Shown here piece by piece: positions 7,667 through 16,691 of a stretch of 43,086 bases of DNA. This DNA is from CAYFNF01 sp964344485. Its GTDB lineage: Bacteria > Patescibacteriota > Patescibacteriia > UBA9570 > XYC2-FULL-38-9. The stretch is from positions 1 through 43,086 of the forward strand of contig CAYFNF010000007.1 of assembly GCA_964344485.1 (NCBI GenBank), read 5' to 3'. Both the position numbers and the translations under genes were made by a program. The notes beneath the pieces were generated by a model. The model had not been told where the DNA came from and did no database searches. It saw only the letters and a list, made by a program, of their open reading frames with translations. Position 1 is the first letter of the stretch, and each line of letters starts with the position of its first letter.

Positions 7667-8766
7667 GGAAGTATTGATAGTGGTTCAGGAAGTGAAGGGA
7701 CGGACTCTAGTACAGTTGTCAGTGTCCCCTGCTTTATATCCTGTGTATAGGTAGAGTATAGAGTATCATTACTGTCTTTTTTTGCAATTAATAACGTATT
7801 ATTGTCCTCCCAGCCTAATAATGCTGCTTGAGAGATAGAGATCTGACGTTTACTAGCAATAATGTTATACACCGTCACGGTACCCGTATCTGCTGAACGT
7901 GACTCATGCACCGCAATAGATTTCTGATTCGGAGATACAACTGTGGTGACAGTACGAGAATCTGGCTCTTTAATCTTAAAGTACTTCCATTCGACCAATT
8001 CACTTGTCGTGTTCTTCAACAGATCGCTTTTATATAACAGTGTTGGTGAATCAGATGAAAAACCAAGCACTGTGCGCTTGTCTAAAAATACTAGCCCATG
8101 CAACGGCTGTTCTTCAAACAACACCGTGCTCGATCCAATAGAGCTATCACTGTTCAAAGAAACATAGAGCGTCTCCTGTTCTGTGCTCAATGCAATTGCT
8201 AATTTTTCTGGCGACCAACTATACTCCTGCACCTGTTCTGCAACTCGGTGTACTTGCTCGGTCTTCAAATCAAACACATACAACGCCTCTTGCTCAATAA
8301 ATGCCAATTGATTTGAACCCCAAGACAGAGAAAGCTCTGACATTTGACCCTTGGACCAGCTCACTGTTCGCTGCTCCCCATCCTGCAAGGAAAATTCATA
8401 GATGTAGTACTGCTCAGAATCTGTAGCCTCGGACACTGCGCCTTTTTCAATCCAGAAAATGGACTCCCTCTCCGCAGACCATCGTACATCCGACGGTTTC
8501 GTTGCTGGAATAATGACTCGCTCTTGCTGCTCTGGATGATAGAGGGTGATGGACTCGTCGCTAGTGTAAAGAAACTCCTGACCGTCAACGACTACAGGGT
8601 AGAGGTTCGTCTCGTCACTACTCTGTGTTTCAAGCGTATCTGAAGAATGCGTACATCCAACTATGCACGTTAGTGATAGCAATACACAAATAACGATGGC
8701 TTTATTCAGCCAAGAACCATGCGAATTGCTCTTGAAGAGTTGAAATACGTTCCTTCGCGTTGTCAT
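7663..8766 (-). CDS. putative lipoprotein with predicted beta-propeller
   Basis: 367 residues with an N-terminal hydrophobic segment ending in a lipobox-like IVGC (Cys38), then a Ser/Thr-rich linker. The rest is built from repeats of about 40-45 residues with motifs such as DVRWSAERESIFWIE, LSLSWGSNQLAFIE and EYSWSPEKLAIALS, as in TolB/WD40-like propellers. This points to an extracytoplasmic protein-interaction role; no enzyme motif is seen. The first ATG overlaps the preceding gene (8702-9157) by 65 bases, which is long, so a later non-ATG start is possible. Confidence 0.7.
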   Translation of the reverse strand: MTTRRNVFQLFKSNSHGSWLNKAIVICVLLSLTCIVGCTHSSDTLETQSSDETNLYPVVVDGQEFLYTSDESITLYHPEQQERVIIPATKPSDVRWSAERESIFWIEKGAVSEATDSEQYYIYEFSLQDGEQRTVSWSKGQMSELSLSWGSNQLAFIEQEALYVFDLKTEQVHRVAEQVQEYSWSPEKLAIALSTEQETLYVSLNSDSSIGSSTVLFEEQPLHGLVFLDKRTVLGFSSDSPTLLYKSDLLKNTTSELVEWKYFKIKEPDSRTVTTVVSPNQKSIAVHESRSADTGTVTVYNIIASKRQISISQAALLGWEDNNTLLIAKKDSNDTLYSTYTQDIKQGTLTTVLESVPSLPEPLSILP

Positions 8767-9157
8767 AATTTCCCTGTTGAGCCTGGTCTAAAGCAATCAC
8801 CACATCAAGATGCATTTGCTTTAACTCCCCTGGTACGCGCAACTCCAGTACTTCATACAACAAATCCTCTGCCTCGGCTGAATCATCAAATTCGTATCCA
8901 GAAAGAATAGTATTTATCTCTTCGCGATACTGCTCTGCTAATTCTTCTGCAGACAATATCGGAACAGAATTTGTATTGGTTTCAATGGCATTCGTTGCAC
9001 TCTGCTCGTTCTCACTGACCGGCAGGCCTACAAATCGTAACCAGCCGTACAGACCAGCGACCGCTACTAGCGCACAAATAGCTAGCGCGNNNNNNNNNNT
9101 ATTCACACGAGATATCGATTGCAAATGCTTGTGAACTTTATTTGAATCCACTCCCAT
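8702..9157 (-). CDS. small membrane-anchored protein, unknown (spans an N gap)
   Basis: About 151 residues if the 10-N gap at 9090-9099 is taken literally. The N-terminal 20 residues are followed, across the gap, by a hydrophobic helix (ALAICALVAVAGLYGWL) and an acidic helical region. The frame on either side agrees only if the true gap length is 1 mod 3, which cannot be verified here. The ATG at 9157 is preferred over a TTG three codons upstream because it has GAGG just before it. The 3' end overlaps the propeller lipoprotein gene. Family not recognised. Confidence 0.6.
   Translation of the reverse strand: MGVDSNKVHKHLQSISRVNXXXXALAICALVAVAGLYGWLRFVGLPVSENEQSATNAIETNTNSVPILSAEELAEQYREEINTILSGYEFDDSAEAEDLLYEVLELRVPGELKQMHLDVVIALDQAQQGNYDNAKERISTLQEQFAWFLAE
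9090..9099. other. scaffold gap (10 N)
   Basis: Ten N inside the reading frame 8702-9157. The other gap has the same length, so 10 is probably a placeholder rather than a measured size. Confidence 0.95.
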
Positions 9158-9175
9158 ATTCCTCAAATCATGTTA

Positions 9176-9943
9176 TTACTTCGGTTGTTTCTTCTCTAGA
9201 TACTCAGTAAAGCCAGTAATAGCTTTCAATGCCTCGATTGGCACCGCAAACACGACTGTATTAGATTGATCAGATGAGAGGTCGTTGATGGAGTTCAACG
9301 TACGTAAGTGCAATGCTCCAGGAGCAGTGGCCATAGTATTTGCTGCTGTCTTTAAGTTTTCAGCAGCAACAACTTCACCTTCGGAGTTAATAATGTTTGC
9401 TCGCTTTTCACGCTCAGCTTCTGCTTGCTTTGCCATGGTACGTTTCAGATTCTCTGGCAACACAATATCTTTGAGCTCCACAGCAACTACATCAATGCCC
9501 CATGGATCCGTTGCTTTATCAACAATAGAAAGAATCTGTTCTGAAATACGATCTCTATTACTTAACACTTCATCCAGCGGAGCCTCACCAACCACATTAC
9601 GCATGGTGGTCTGACCCAGCTGAGAGATAGCGTAATAGAAGTTCTCTACTTCTAAGATCGCTTTTTCGGCAGAGATTACTTTATAATAGATTACAGCGTT
9701 CATTCGAATGGACACATTATCTTGCGTGATTGCCTCTTGGTCTGGCACGTCTACTGTGCGAATACGGATATCGACTTTTTTCAGTCGCTGAAAGATCGGA
9801 ATAGCAATACGCCATCCTGGATTCTTCATTCCAGTATATTTACCAATAGTAAACATCACGCCTCGTTCGTACTCATTCACCTGTCGAATACTGATGAGTA
9901 GGACGAAACCGATGAACGCGATAAAACCGATTAAATATCCCAT
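9176..9943 (-). CDS. SPFH/band 7 protein, slipin-like
   Basis: 255 residues with an N-terminal membrane hairpin (residues 1-20), then a band 7/SPFH domain: YERGVMFTIGKYTGMKNPGW, the DVPDQEAITQDNV block, and the helical stretch KRTMAKQAEAEREKRANI typical of stomatin/slipin proteins. These form membrane-attached oligomeric rings and are thought to organise lipid domains or control membrane proteases. Slipins are often next to a NfeD-type protease partner; none is visible here. Length and motifs are those of a complete protein. The nearest possible promoter (TATACT around 9980) is weak. Confidence 0.9.
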   Translation of the reverse strand: MGYLIGFIAFIGFVLLISIRQVNEYERGVMFTIGKYTGMKNPGWRIAIPIFQRLKKVDIRIRTVDVPDQEAITQDNVSIRMNAVIYYKVISAEKAILEVENFYYAISQLGQTTMRNVVGEAPLDEVLSNRDRISEQILSIVDKATDPWGIDVVAVELKDIVLPENLKRTMAKQAEAEREKRANIINSEGEVVAAENLKTAANTMATAPGALHLRTLNSINDLSSDQSNTVVFAVPIEALKAITGFTEYLEKKQPK

Positions 9944-10010
9944 AGTGTTTCTTACTAATTATTAAATAGCATTGAACATAGTATACAAGATAACCTCGCA
10001 ATCAGCAACG

Positions 10011-11789
10011 TTACTCTATGCTGGGATTCTGTAGTTGAGCGCTATCTCGAAGTCGTGTCGACTGAGTACCAGGAACACTCTCCATGGTTTGTGATGTCGC
10101 ATGTATAAAACTAGAAGAAAGTGCTCGAGAAAATTCCATTGCGGAAAATGATGAAAAGGACCGCGAAGACTTGTACCATGATGGTGGCTTGGTGAGTACT
10201 TGTTCAAATGCCTTCGCCCATGCCTTCTCCACACCAAAAATCATGGCGTACGGTAAGTACCGATTGAATGTACGCGGGGTAAGCGGACGCACATTAAACT
10301 GATCAGCTCGATGCAAGTACAGTCGAAACCCTTCAGCCCATTCATGTGCCAGAGCTCCTTTCTTTGTTTTTTGTGGCATCAGAGGTGCAAATATGAAAAT
10401 GAGAACTGCGCTAATAAACAAAGGAGCGCCTGCACCGATGTTCTGAAAAACAATACCACCGACGATCCACACAGGCAGTCCAAACACGGCAGCAACACCA
10501 GAGAGTGCATAAAAATGAAACCGGGTTCGCCCTGGATGTTCACGGAAGTATTTGTCATTTACTAAGTCTTGCATAATCAATGATCGCAGCGTATTGATCT
10601 TTGAAGCGAATCGGTTTTTTAATGTAGAAAGTTTTACACTAGCCCGTCTTCCTCGAACACCAAATTCAAACAACGATTCGAGAAAAAAATGTTCCACACG
10701 AGTGAGATTCGAATCGTTTTGAAACTCTCGACGCTTTTCAAACGTAAAATCCTGCCGAGTAAAGAGCCGATGCTGTTCTTCTTCCACAATGCGAATATAT
10801 CCCCGTTGTGCTAGGTCAATAAGTAGCGCAATAATAAATCGCACACGAACCTTTTCATCAATTAATGCGCCGAGATGTAGCGGGGACAATTCATTTGGCG
10901 GCTCATACTGTGGAATCACCTTCCCCCGTCCTTTTGGATCACGTCCATACTTTAAAAACCACAGCACGAGAAAGATCAGCACTGCTACTGGTAGAGCATA
11001 ATACGGATACTTCAATACATACCACACCTTACTGACCCACCATGGTGATTCTACATGAACAGCACCAGTTGGCCATTGAACAACAAACATAAGCTGTTCG
11101 CCTTGCGGAATTATTCTCGTTGAATAATTCAGCGCTTTCCCTTCTCGAGAAACACCTTGCACTACCTGCTCTTCTGCATCATTCCCAAAAAAAGCATACT
11201 CACGAGTCTGATCCTGAGCAATTGACTCTGGTAATATGACACTCGCGGAAACATCAGATACAGTAAAAAGTCGATCTTCGGGAATGACTTGCCAGCGAAA
11301 CTCATCCATACTCCCGCCAGCGTCAGCAGCAGCAAGTGTCTGAATGCCTCGATGAATACGATATTCAAACCTCCAGGTAGTAGACTCTTCTGAAAGCGAA
11401 TGTAAACCAATGTCCACACGATCAATAACCGTATTAATTGTGACATCCGGCTCAAATAGCTCCTATCCATCATGCGAATAAACATGAATTTGATCGATGA
11501 GCACTGGCCCTTGATACTGTTTATATGGCCGTGGAATGAACACATGAATGGTTGATTTATCATCTGGAATATCTGCAGTAAATGTTGTCTCAACCTGTAC
11601 TGTTCCGTCAGTGTGTATGGTGTATTGAGCATCCCACGACTCTACTTCCCATGTCTGTGCGTGTGCAAAAAAAGGTATGCCAACACATACCGCTGATAGT
11701 AGTACATACCGAAGAGCGGAAGTGCTACAGGCTCTCAATGCTCTGTAACTTGTTAATAACCACCAATTTCTTTCCATTAATGATTTCAT
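10011..11789 (-). pseudogene. DUF2207 membrane protein interrupted by an in-frame TAG
   Basis: Two segments in the same frame make one DUF2207 protein of about 590 residues: 11789-11466 (signal peptide ending AHA, then a beta-rich DUF2207 start) and everything after the TAG at 11463-11465 down to 10011. The sequence reads smoothly across the stop (VYSHDG, stop, ELFEPDVTIN). Downstream lie a membrane helix (YYALPVAVLIFLVLWFLKYG), the cytoplasmic region (PPNELSPLHLGALID), and two further helices. TAG is a normal stop elsewhere in the window (for example at 14728), so recoding is unlikely. A nonsense mutation or a sequencing error (one base from CAG or TGG) is the plain explanation. The first ATG overlaps the regulator gene by 65 bases; the true start may be further in. 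Confidence 0.8.
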
Positions 11790-12312
11790 ACAGAAATTTA
11801 TCTGTAATGTCTTTTCGATATTTATATTCGTCTCTAGTCATGACTGTATATCGCAATTGATGTCCGAAACTACTCTTGAACTGCTCAAGTAACTTATCCA
11901 ATTTAGCTTTACTGATATTGCCAACAATAAACAGGTCAACTTTTGCATCACCATCATTCACAAAGTATCCAGTAAGCGCAAAGTACTGTACTGGGCCTGC
12001 ATTTTTTATCGAATTAATGAAACCGCGCTCAAGAGTTAAGCGAGATTTCAGAATGAGTGCGCGCAGTTCGTCATACAGTGAAAAGCTAGTATCAATGGTG
12101 TAGTACTTCTTCTTATCCTTCATTTCGCTCTTGAGCATTCCAATATTCTCTAAATTTTGTAGCTCCCGACGAACTGAATTGATCTGTTCATTCACCGCAC
12201 GCGAAATCTCCCGAACAAAAAACGGTCTGTCAGGATCCGTAAGAAAGAGTCGTAGTAGCTTCACGCGAGTTCTTGAGCCAAAAATCTTTTCTAGCATCAC
12301 ATATTGATTCAT
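11725..12312 (-). CDS. winged-helix regulator with nucleotidyltransferase-like domain
   Basis: 195 residues. Residues 1-75 form a winged helix-turn-helix (KIFGSRTRVKLLRLFLTD, FFVREISRAV, SVRRELQNLENIGMLKSEM). After a helical linker, residues about 105-190 resemble the MNT-type nucleotidyltransferase fold fused to winged helices in known regulators: VDLFIVGNISKAKLDKLLEQ, then YTVMTRDEY and an FLYEIINGKKLVVI end. Only one Asp of the usual catalytic DxD pair is obvious, so enzymatic activity is doubtful and DNA-binding regulation is the better guess. It has its own promoter and lies just upstream of, and overlapping, the DUF2207 gene, a possible target or partner. Confidence 0.8.
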   Translation of the reverse strand: MNQYVMLEKIFGSRTRVKLLRLFLTDPDRPFFVREISRAVNEQINSVRRELQNLENIGMLKSEMKDKKKYYTIDTSFSLYDELRALILKSRLTLERGFINSIKNAGPVQYFALTGYFVNDGDAKVDLFIVGNISKAKLDKLLEQFKSSFGHQLRYTVMTRDEYKYRKDITDKFLYEIINGKKLVVINKLQSIESL

Positions 12313-12341
12313 GAATGTCTATTGAATAATTCTGCTGTAAC

Positions 12342-12370
12342 AGTATAAAGAAAAAACCACTTTTGTGCAA
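12342..12370 (-). promoter_or_regulatory. promoter for the winged-helix regulator
   Basis: TTGCAC (12365-12370), 17-bp spacer, TATACT (12342-12347) on the minus strand; the ATG is at 12312. Confidence 0.6.
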
Positions 12371-12432
12371 ATTTTTTATACAGATACCCTCGCTTAGGTG
12401 TTCACGGCTTGCATAGTTATTAAAAATATTGT

Positions 12433-14730
12433 ATGAATATAGACATGTCAACATCATCAATATCTATATCTGAACTGTTTATTGCAAAGGAAGATGGTCG
12501 ATCAACTGTTCGATTACTGTCATCCTCTCCAACACCACTAGAGGAAAAAAACCTCGGCCGCTTATTTGCGGTTATGGAGATCGATTCACAGGACACTATC
12601 AATGATAATATCCTGGATGTGATCTCAAATGAAATTCATGCACAGTACTACCGAGCAGAATCATTTGAAGTAGAAGCTGCGTTTGAGCATGCGCTACAGA
12701 AGACAAATCAAAAATTACAGGAACTGATTAGTGAAATCGGTGAGGAATGGCTGGAACACCTCAATATTGTTATTGGAGTTCAAAAAGGTCCGTCTATTGT
12801 ATTTACAAATATCGGCAGCGTAATCTCGTTTATGATTCATGACGGTAAAACCGTTGACATAATTGATAGCGCAAAAACTAAAGCGCAAGATATCAATCCA
12901 CTGAAAATATTTACAAATATTGTTGCCGGTGAACTGTCAGAGAAAAGTGCGATGATCTTTGCAACAGAAACTATTCTGGACTACCTCTCAAAAGAGAAGA
13001 TTCGACGTCTCCTCGAGGAGAAACAACCAGATGAAGCGGTCGAAGAGTTCTACCATCTATTAGAAGAAGACACCACAAACACCAATTTTACTGCGGTGAT
13101 ACTTAAACCAGAGTCTTTCACCGCACCAGCACCGGGTCAACCAAAAGATATTCCAGTAATTAATCAACCAGCTGCTGTGGATACGTCGGTTCGTAATGAT
13201 TCTATGACGGATTTAATGGGTAAACAGAATGACACTTCTGAAATGCTGTCTACATCGTTATGGCCAAATGTAAAGAAAAGTATCGGTCGATATGTTCAAC
13301 AAATTACGGGCAAGAAGTCTGAGGAAGTAGCAGAACAACAGGAAGTCGGCACCACAGTCCAAGAAATACCTGAGCCAACTCGACGGCCCGCAGGATCACC
13401 TTCAAAGAACATTATGCACACTGGTTTCCATGTGGTAAAAAAGGCAGCTGCTGCTGGATCTGGAGGTACACAGAAACTCGTTCGTAATATCAAAACATCA
13501 CGAACAAAGAAACTTGCACGAAAAACTGGTTCCTACACGCGTCGTTCTCAACGAACTGGATCTGTTCGAGGAGCAGCAAGCTCAGGCATCGCAGGTGTGG
13601 TAAAGAGATTTCAGGTTCTCTCACTCACGCAGAAGGCATTCTTTATTATCGCGATTATAATTCTGCTAATTTTTGCACAGCTCGTGGTGAAGCGCGGGGA
13701 AGATAATATTACAAAAGAACAAGAGCAGCAGTACGCAGAGACCATGAGTGATATTGATCTGAAAATTAATGAAGGAAAAGCAGCTGCGTTATATGACGGT
13801 GAAAAAGCACGAACACTATTTATTGAAGCACGCACCATGCTCGAGTCAGTACCTTCAGAATCAGATGCATATGCAGATCGAGGTGAAGAGTTGCAGAGCA
13901 TCCTGTCAGCACAATTACAACAGGTAAATAACATTGTAACTCTGGAAAACCCATCTCCGGTGCTGGATTACAGCTCGATCAACCCAGCAATTGATATTTC
14001 ACACATTATCTTACTCGGCGCGAGCATGTACGGATTCGATAAGAACAACCAATCAGTCTATCGTGGAAACTTAGAGAACCAAGGAACAACAGTGACTATT
14101 AGTGACTCAAGTGCTGATAAAACAATTCGGCAAGCAGTAAAAGCATCACCAGGGACCGGAGCAGCTCTATTCTCTGATCAATCCTTTGCGCTGTTCAACC
14201 CGATTGCTGAGAGCATGACACCACTAAACCTTCATTACGATGGAAACCACAACTTTGCTGACCTCTTTGTCTTTGGAGTACGTCTCTATACATTAGATAC
14301 AGCAAATAACCAGATCTATCGTCATCGCAAGTCTGGAAATGATTTCGGACAAGCAGAGGAATGGGTGTCAGGCGACGTGGAACTCGATGCAGCAGTTTCA
14401 CTAGCTATTGATGGAGATATCTATGTACTTAAAAACAACGGCGAAGTCTTGAAGATGGCGAGTGGAGCGGTTGATAACAACTTCTCACTATCAGCTATTG
14501 ATCCAGCGCTTAGTTCAGCATCCACTCTATATACAGATGAAGATACAGCAAATCTCTATGTACTTGACCCTATGCAGCAGCGCGTCGTAGTATTCGGGAA
14601 AGACGGCTCCTTCCACGCACAGTATACCTCAACCTCATTTACACAACTCACTGACATGGTCGTAGATGAAGCAAACGGAAAAGTATACGTACTGAATAAT
14701 GCAAAAGTCTACGAAATAGAATTGCAATAG
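12433..14730 (+). CDS. large membrane protein with PP2C-like N-terminus (weak) and C-terminal propeller
   Basis: 765 residues, the only long plus-strand gene left of 20 kb. Residues 1-230 form a mixed alpha/beta domain (ISELFIAKEDG, RLFAVMEID, IVFTNIGSVISFMIHDG) that faintly resembles PP2C-type phosphatases, though the metal-binding Asp pattern is not clear. A low-complexity basic linker follows, then one membrane helix at about residues 400-418, a coiled-coil or TPR-like stretch to about 495, and a C-terminal region of YWTD/NHL-like repeats (LYTLDTANNQIYRH, LYVLDPMQQRVVVFGKDGS, VYVLNNAKVYEI). The propeller should lie outside the cell. No Shine-Dalgarno precedes the ATG. It ends at a bidirectional terminator facing rplL. 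Function unknown; signalling across the membrane is a guess. Confidence 0.75.
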   Translation: MNIDMSTSSISISELFIAKEDGRSTVRLLSSSPTPLEEKNLGRLFAVMEIDSQDTINDNILDVISNEIHAQYYRAESFEVEAAFEHALQKTNQKLQELISEIGEEWLEHLNIVIGVQKGPSIVFTNIGSVISFMIHDGKTVDIIDSAKTKAQDINPLKIFTNIVAGELSEKSAMIFATETILDYLSKEKIRRLLEEKQPDEAVEEFYHLLEEDTTNTNFTAVILKPESFTAPAPGQPKDIPVINQPAAVDTSVRNDSMTDLMGKQNDTSEMLSTSLWPNVKKSIGRYVQQITGKKSEEVAEQQEVGTTVQEIPEPTRRPAGSPSKNIMHTGFHVVKKAAAAGSGGTQKLVRNIKTSRTKKLARKTGSYTRRSQRTGSVRGAASSGIAGVVKRFQVLSLTQKAFFIIAIIILLIFAQLVVKRGEDNITKEQEQQYAETMSDIDLKINEGKAAALYDGEKARTLFIEARTMLESVPSESDAYADRGEELQSILSAQLQQVNNIVTLENPSPVLDYSSINPAIDISHIILLGASMYGFDKNNQSVYRGNLENQGTTVTISDSSADKTIRQAVKASPGTGAALFSDQSFALFNPIAESMTPLNLHYDGNHNFADLFVFGVRLYTLDTANNQIYRHRKSGNDFGQAEEWVSGDVELDAAVSLAIDGDIYVLKNNGEVLKMASGAVDNNFSLSAIDPALSSASTLYTDEDTANLYVLDPMQQRVVVFGKDGSFHAQYTSTSFTQLTDMVVDEANGKVYVLNNAKVYEIELQ

Positions 14731-14735
14731 ATAAC

Positions 14736-14764
14736 CAAAAACCGCTCGATCTGAGCGGTTTTTC
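14736..14764. terminator. bidirectional intrinsic terminator
   Basis: AAAAACCGCTC and GAGCGGTTTTT flank a five-base loop. With A on one side and T on the other it can end both the plus-strand gene at 14730 and the convergent rplJ-rplL transcript. Confidence 0.9.
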
Positions 14765-14775
14765 TATTGGCGATA

Positions 14776-15231
14776 TTACTTCAGAGTAACCTGTGCACCA
14801 GCTTCTTCCAGCTTGGTCTTCATCTCTTCTGCTTCTTCTTTCTTGACTCCTTCTGCAACCATTGCAGGAGCACCCTCGACTAAGTCTTTTGCTTCCTTCA
14901 GTCCTAGCTGAGTAACTTCTCGGACCGCTTTAATTGCGCCGATCTTATTGTCACCAGCTGCAGTGAGCTCAACGTCATATGAAGACTTCTCTTCTTCACC
15001 TCCAGCTTCACCGTCTCCGCCTGCAGGAGCTGCTCCAGCAACCATCATTGGCGCTGCTGCTGATACGCCGAATTTGTCTTCTAAAATAGAGACAAGTTCT
15101 GAAAGGTCGAGTACACTCATCTGTTCAATTTGCTCAACGAGCGCTTTAAACTTCTCAGGTACTTCTACCTCTTTTTTCTCTGCTACTTCCTCTGTAGCAG
15201 CTTCTTCGGTCTTTTTTTCTTCTTCTGCCAT
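14776..15231 (-). CDS. rplL: 50S ribosomal protein L7/L12
   Basis: 151 residues. The C-terminal domain is classic (KIGAIKAVREVTQLGLKEAK, DLVEGAPAMV, LEEAGAQVTLK), with an Ala/Gly-rich hinge before it (AAAPMMVAGAAPAGGDGEAG) and the dimerising N-terminal helices at about residues 27-55. It forms the ribosomal stalk with L10 and recruits translation factors. It is some 25-30 residues longer than the usual 120-125 because of an acidic N-terminal extension. It lies 27 bases after rplJ in one transcript and ends at the bidirectional terminator. No Shine-Dalgarno is visible. Certain. Confidence 0.97.
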   Translation of the reverse strand: MAEEEKKTEEAATEEVAEKKEVEVPEKFKALVEQIEQMSVLDLSELVSILEDKFGVSAAAPMMVAGAAPAGGDGEAGGEEEKSSYDVELTAAGDNKIGAIKAVREVTQLGLKEAKDLVEGAPAMVAEGVKKEEAEEMKTKLEEAGAQVTLK

Positions 15232-15258
15232 ACGTATATATTCGTATTAATTAATTAT

Positions 15259-15783
15259 TTATTCTTTTTGTTCCTTCACTTGATGTAGCACTTGCACCAA
15301 TCCTCTCACAGATCCAGCGAGAACATTCACGATTCCAGACACTGGGCTGTGAATGGATCCAACCAGCTTCGCATGTAGCTCTGCTTTGCTTGGTAGTGTG
15401 GATAGTGCAGTGACACCTTCAACGTCCATATAGCTCCCTTCTAAAATCCCACCGTGAAAACCAATTGCTTCGTGGTCTTTACCGAATGTTGCGAGTACTC
15501 GCGCTGGAGCAACTTCATCTTCATACCCAAACACTACTGCTGCTCCACCATCCATGGAGTCAACGTGCTCTTTACCTAAGCCTGCTTTTTCCAATAACAG
15601 TGAAATCAATGTCTTTTTTACTACAACCATTTCACTATTTTCTTCTCGAAGTTGTCTTCGCAGGTCCTGAATCTCAGCAACAGTTAAACCAAGGTATTTA
15701 GTGAATACTACACTCTTACTCTTGTCGTACTTCTCAGTTAATGCGCTGAGTTCTTGCTCTTTTTGTTCTTTGCTTTTCGCCAT
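15259..15783 (-). CDS. rplJ: 50S ribosomal protein L10
   Basis: 174 residues, normal for L10. Family features include SVVFTKYLGLTVAEIQDLRR, a Lys-rich RNA-binding N-terminal domain (KKTLISLLLEKAG) and the C-terminal helix (GSVRGLVQVLHQVKEQ) that carries the L7/L12 dimers. It is the stalk base and, together with L12, the usual autoregulator of its own operon through the leader. The leader at 15784-15915 fits this. The operon is only rplJ-rplL; rpoB does not follow, as a convergent gene does. Confidence 0.96.
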   Translation of the reverse strand: MAKSKEQKEQELSALTEKYDKSKSVVFTKYLGLTVAEIQDLRRQLREENSEMVVVKKTLISLLLEKAGLGKEHVDSMDGGAAVVFGYEDEVAPARVLATFGKDHEAIGFHGGILEGSYMDVEGVTALSTLPSKAELHAKLVGSIHSPVSGIVNVLAGSVRGLVQVLHQVKEQKE

Positions 15784-15915
15784 AAGTGATATTTAAAAAT
15801 CTGCGTTATGCGCAGATATCCGACCGCAAGCTGTAGGCTTGGGTTGTTCTACCTGCGCAGGGATTACTCTGCATTCTGCAGAATCCTACGGTCTCTGGTA
15901 CAAGTAAATTGTCCG
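15784..15915 (-). ncRNA. L10 leader (rplJ autoregulatory 5' UTR)
   Basis: The minus-strand leader holds the conserved L10-leader pieces: ACCAGAGACCGTAGG, then CCTGCGCAGGTAG closing the K-turn-type helix, before the rplJ start. In this family the L10-L12 complex binds the leader to reduce expression. The 3' end holds an attenuator hairpin (next entry). Identification rests on recognised motifs and position. Confidence 0.88.
15794..15817 (-). terminator. attenuator hairpin in the L10 leader
   Basis: ATCTGCG and CGCAGAT (15811-15817 and 15799-15805) with a five-base loop, directly followed by TTTT, ending about 10 bases before the rplJ ATG. This is an intrinsic terminator within the leader and suggests transcription attenuation, as known for the Bacillus rplJL leader. 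Confidence 0.75.
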
Positions 15916-15921
15916 ATCCAT

Positions 15922-15950
15922 AGAATACACTGTCTGGTGCATTCTGTCAA
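15922..15950 (-). promoter_or_regulatory. promoter of rplJ-rplL
   Basis: TTGACA (15945-15950), 17-bp spacer, TATTCT (15922-15927) on the minus strand, directly upstream of the L10 leader. Confidence 0.8.
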
Positions 15951-15970
15951 ATGAAGCTAATATTAGCCAA

Positions 15971-16645
15971 TTATTTAATGGTCGTTCCAGTAAAATCCTT
16001 ACCTTCTAAGATCGACTGTAAGTTATCCAAGTCTGTTCCATCTGCGATAACCACTTCAATCCCGTTCTCTTCAGCGAGCTGTGCTGCAATAGGGTCAAAC
16101 GGCATGTTAAGCCCTGGCGTCCATGTATCTCCGACAATCTTTCTAAAATCTTTCCACGAAATCTCTGTGATCGGCTCTGCGTCGTTGTGCACTTTCGGAT
16201 CCTTATCGTATACATACTGAATGTTTGAAAGATTCACTACTTGTGATATCCCGTTGGTCACTGCGACTTGTACTGCATCGTAATCCGTGGACCAGCCAGG
16301 CTTCCATCCAGCACCAATCATAATCGGTTTGTTCATGGTAATAGCTTCAGTCGGGTCTTCAATAACCTCTTCCTCAGCAGCTTTATCAAAAATCACACGA
16401 AGCAGCTGTGCATTCAGCCGTGACGCATAGATTCCTAACCAATCCATCTGATCATGCGTGACCTCTTCGATCTTCTTGGCGCCTTCCATATACTTGCGCG
16501 CAATAGAACCCCCGCCTGCATAGATAATAAACGAATACTCATCGGTCTTAGAGAGGATTAACTCCTGAAACTGTCTCAGGAAATCTACCTGGATCTCCTC
16601 TGGTACTATCAGCGACCCTCCGAGAGATAAAACAATCTTATTCAT
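15971..16645 (-). CDS. pyrH: UMP kinase, archaeal-type
   Basis: 224 residues of the amino-acid kinase fold. The N-terminal KIVLSLGGSLIVPE phosphate-binding loop, YAGGGSIARKYMEG, the LNAQLLR helix and the DYDAVQVAVTNG and VYDKDPKVHNDAEPI segments match the archaeal-type UMP kinases, also seen in some candidate phyla, more than the usual bacterial PyrH. It should phosphorylate UMP to UDP in the cytoplasm, the start of UTP and CTP supply. It is 46 bases downstream of mltG and has its own extended -10 promoter. Assignment confident; the archaeal-type label is by motif memory. Confidence 0.88.
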   Translation of the reverse strand: MNKIVLSLGGSLIVPEEIQVDFLRQFQELILSKTDEYSFIIYAGGGSIARKYMEGAKKIEEVTHDQMDWLGIYASRLNAQLLRVIFDKAAEEEVIEDPTEAITMNKPIMIGAGWKPGWSTDYDAVQVAVTNGISQVVNLSNIQYVYDKDPKVHNDAEPITEISWKDFRKIVGDTWTPGLNMPFDPIAAQLAEENGIEVVIADGTDLDNLQSILEGKDFTGTTIK

Positions 16646-16670
16646 AGCGATTTGTAATTATTATGTGCCC

Positions 16671-16679
16671 ATTGTAGCA
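16671..16679 (-). promoter_or_regulatory. extended -10 promoter for pyrH
   Basis: TGCTACAAT on the minus strand is an extended -10 element 25 bases upstream of the ATG, with no good -35. Confidence 0.5.
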
Positions 16680-16691
16680 TATTTTTCCTTC

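Noticed and set aside
11463..11465. TAG read as an amino acid (recoded stop)
   Set aside because: TAG ends ordinary genes here, for example at 1070, 14728 and 25676.
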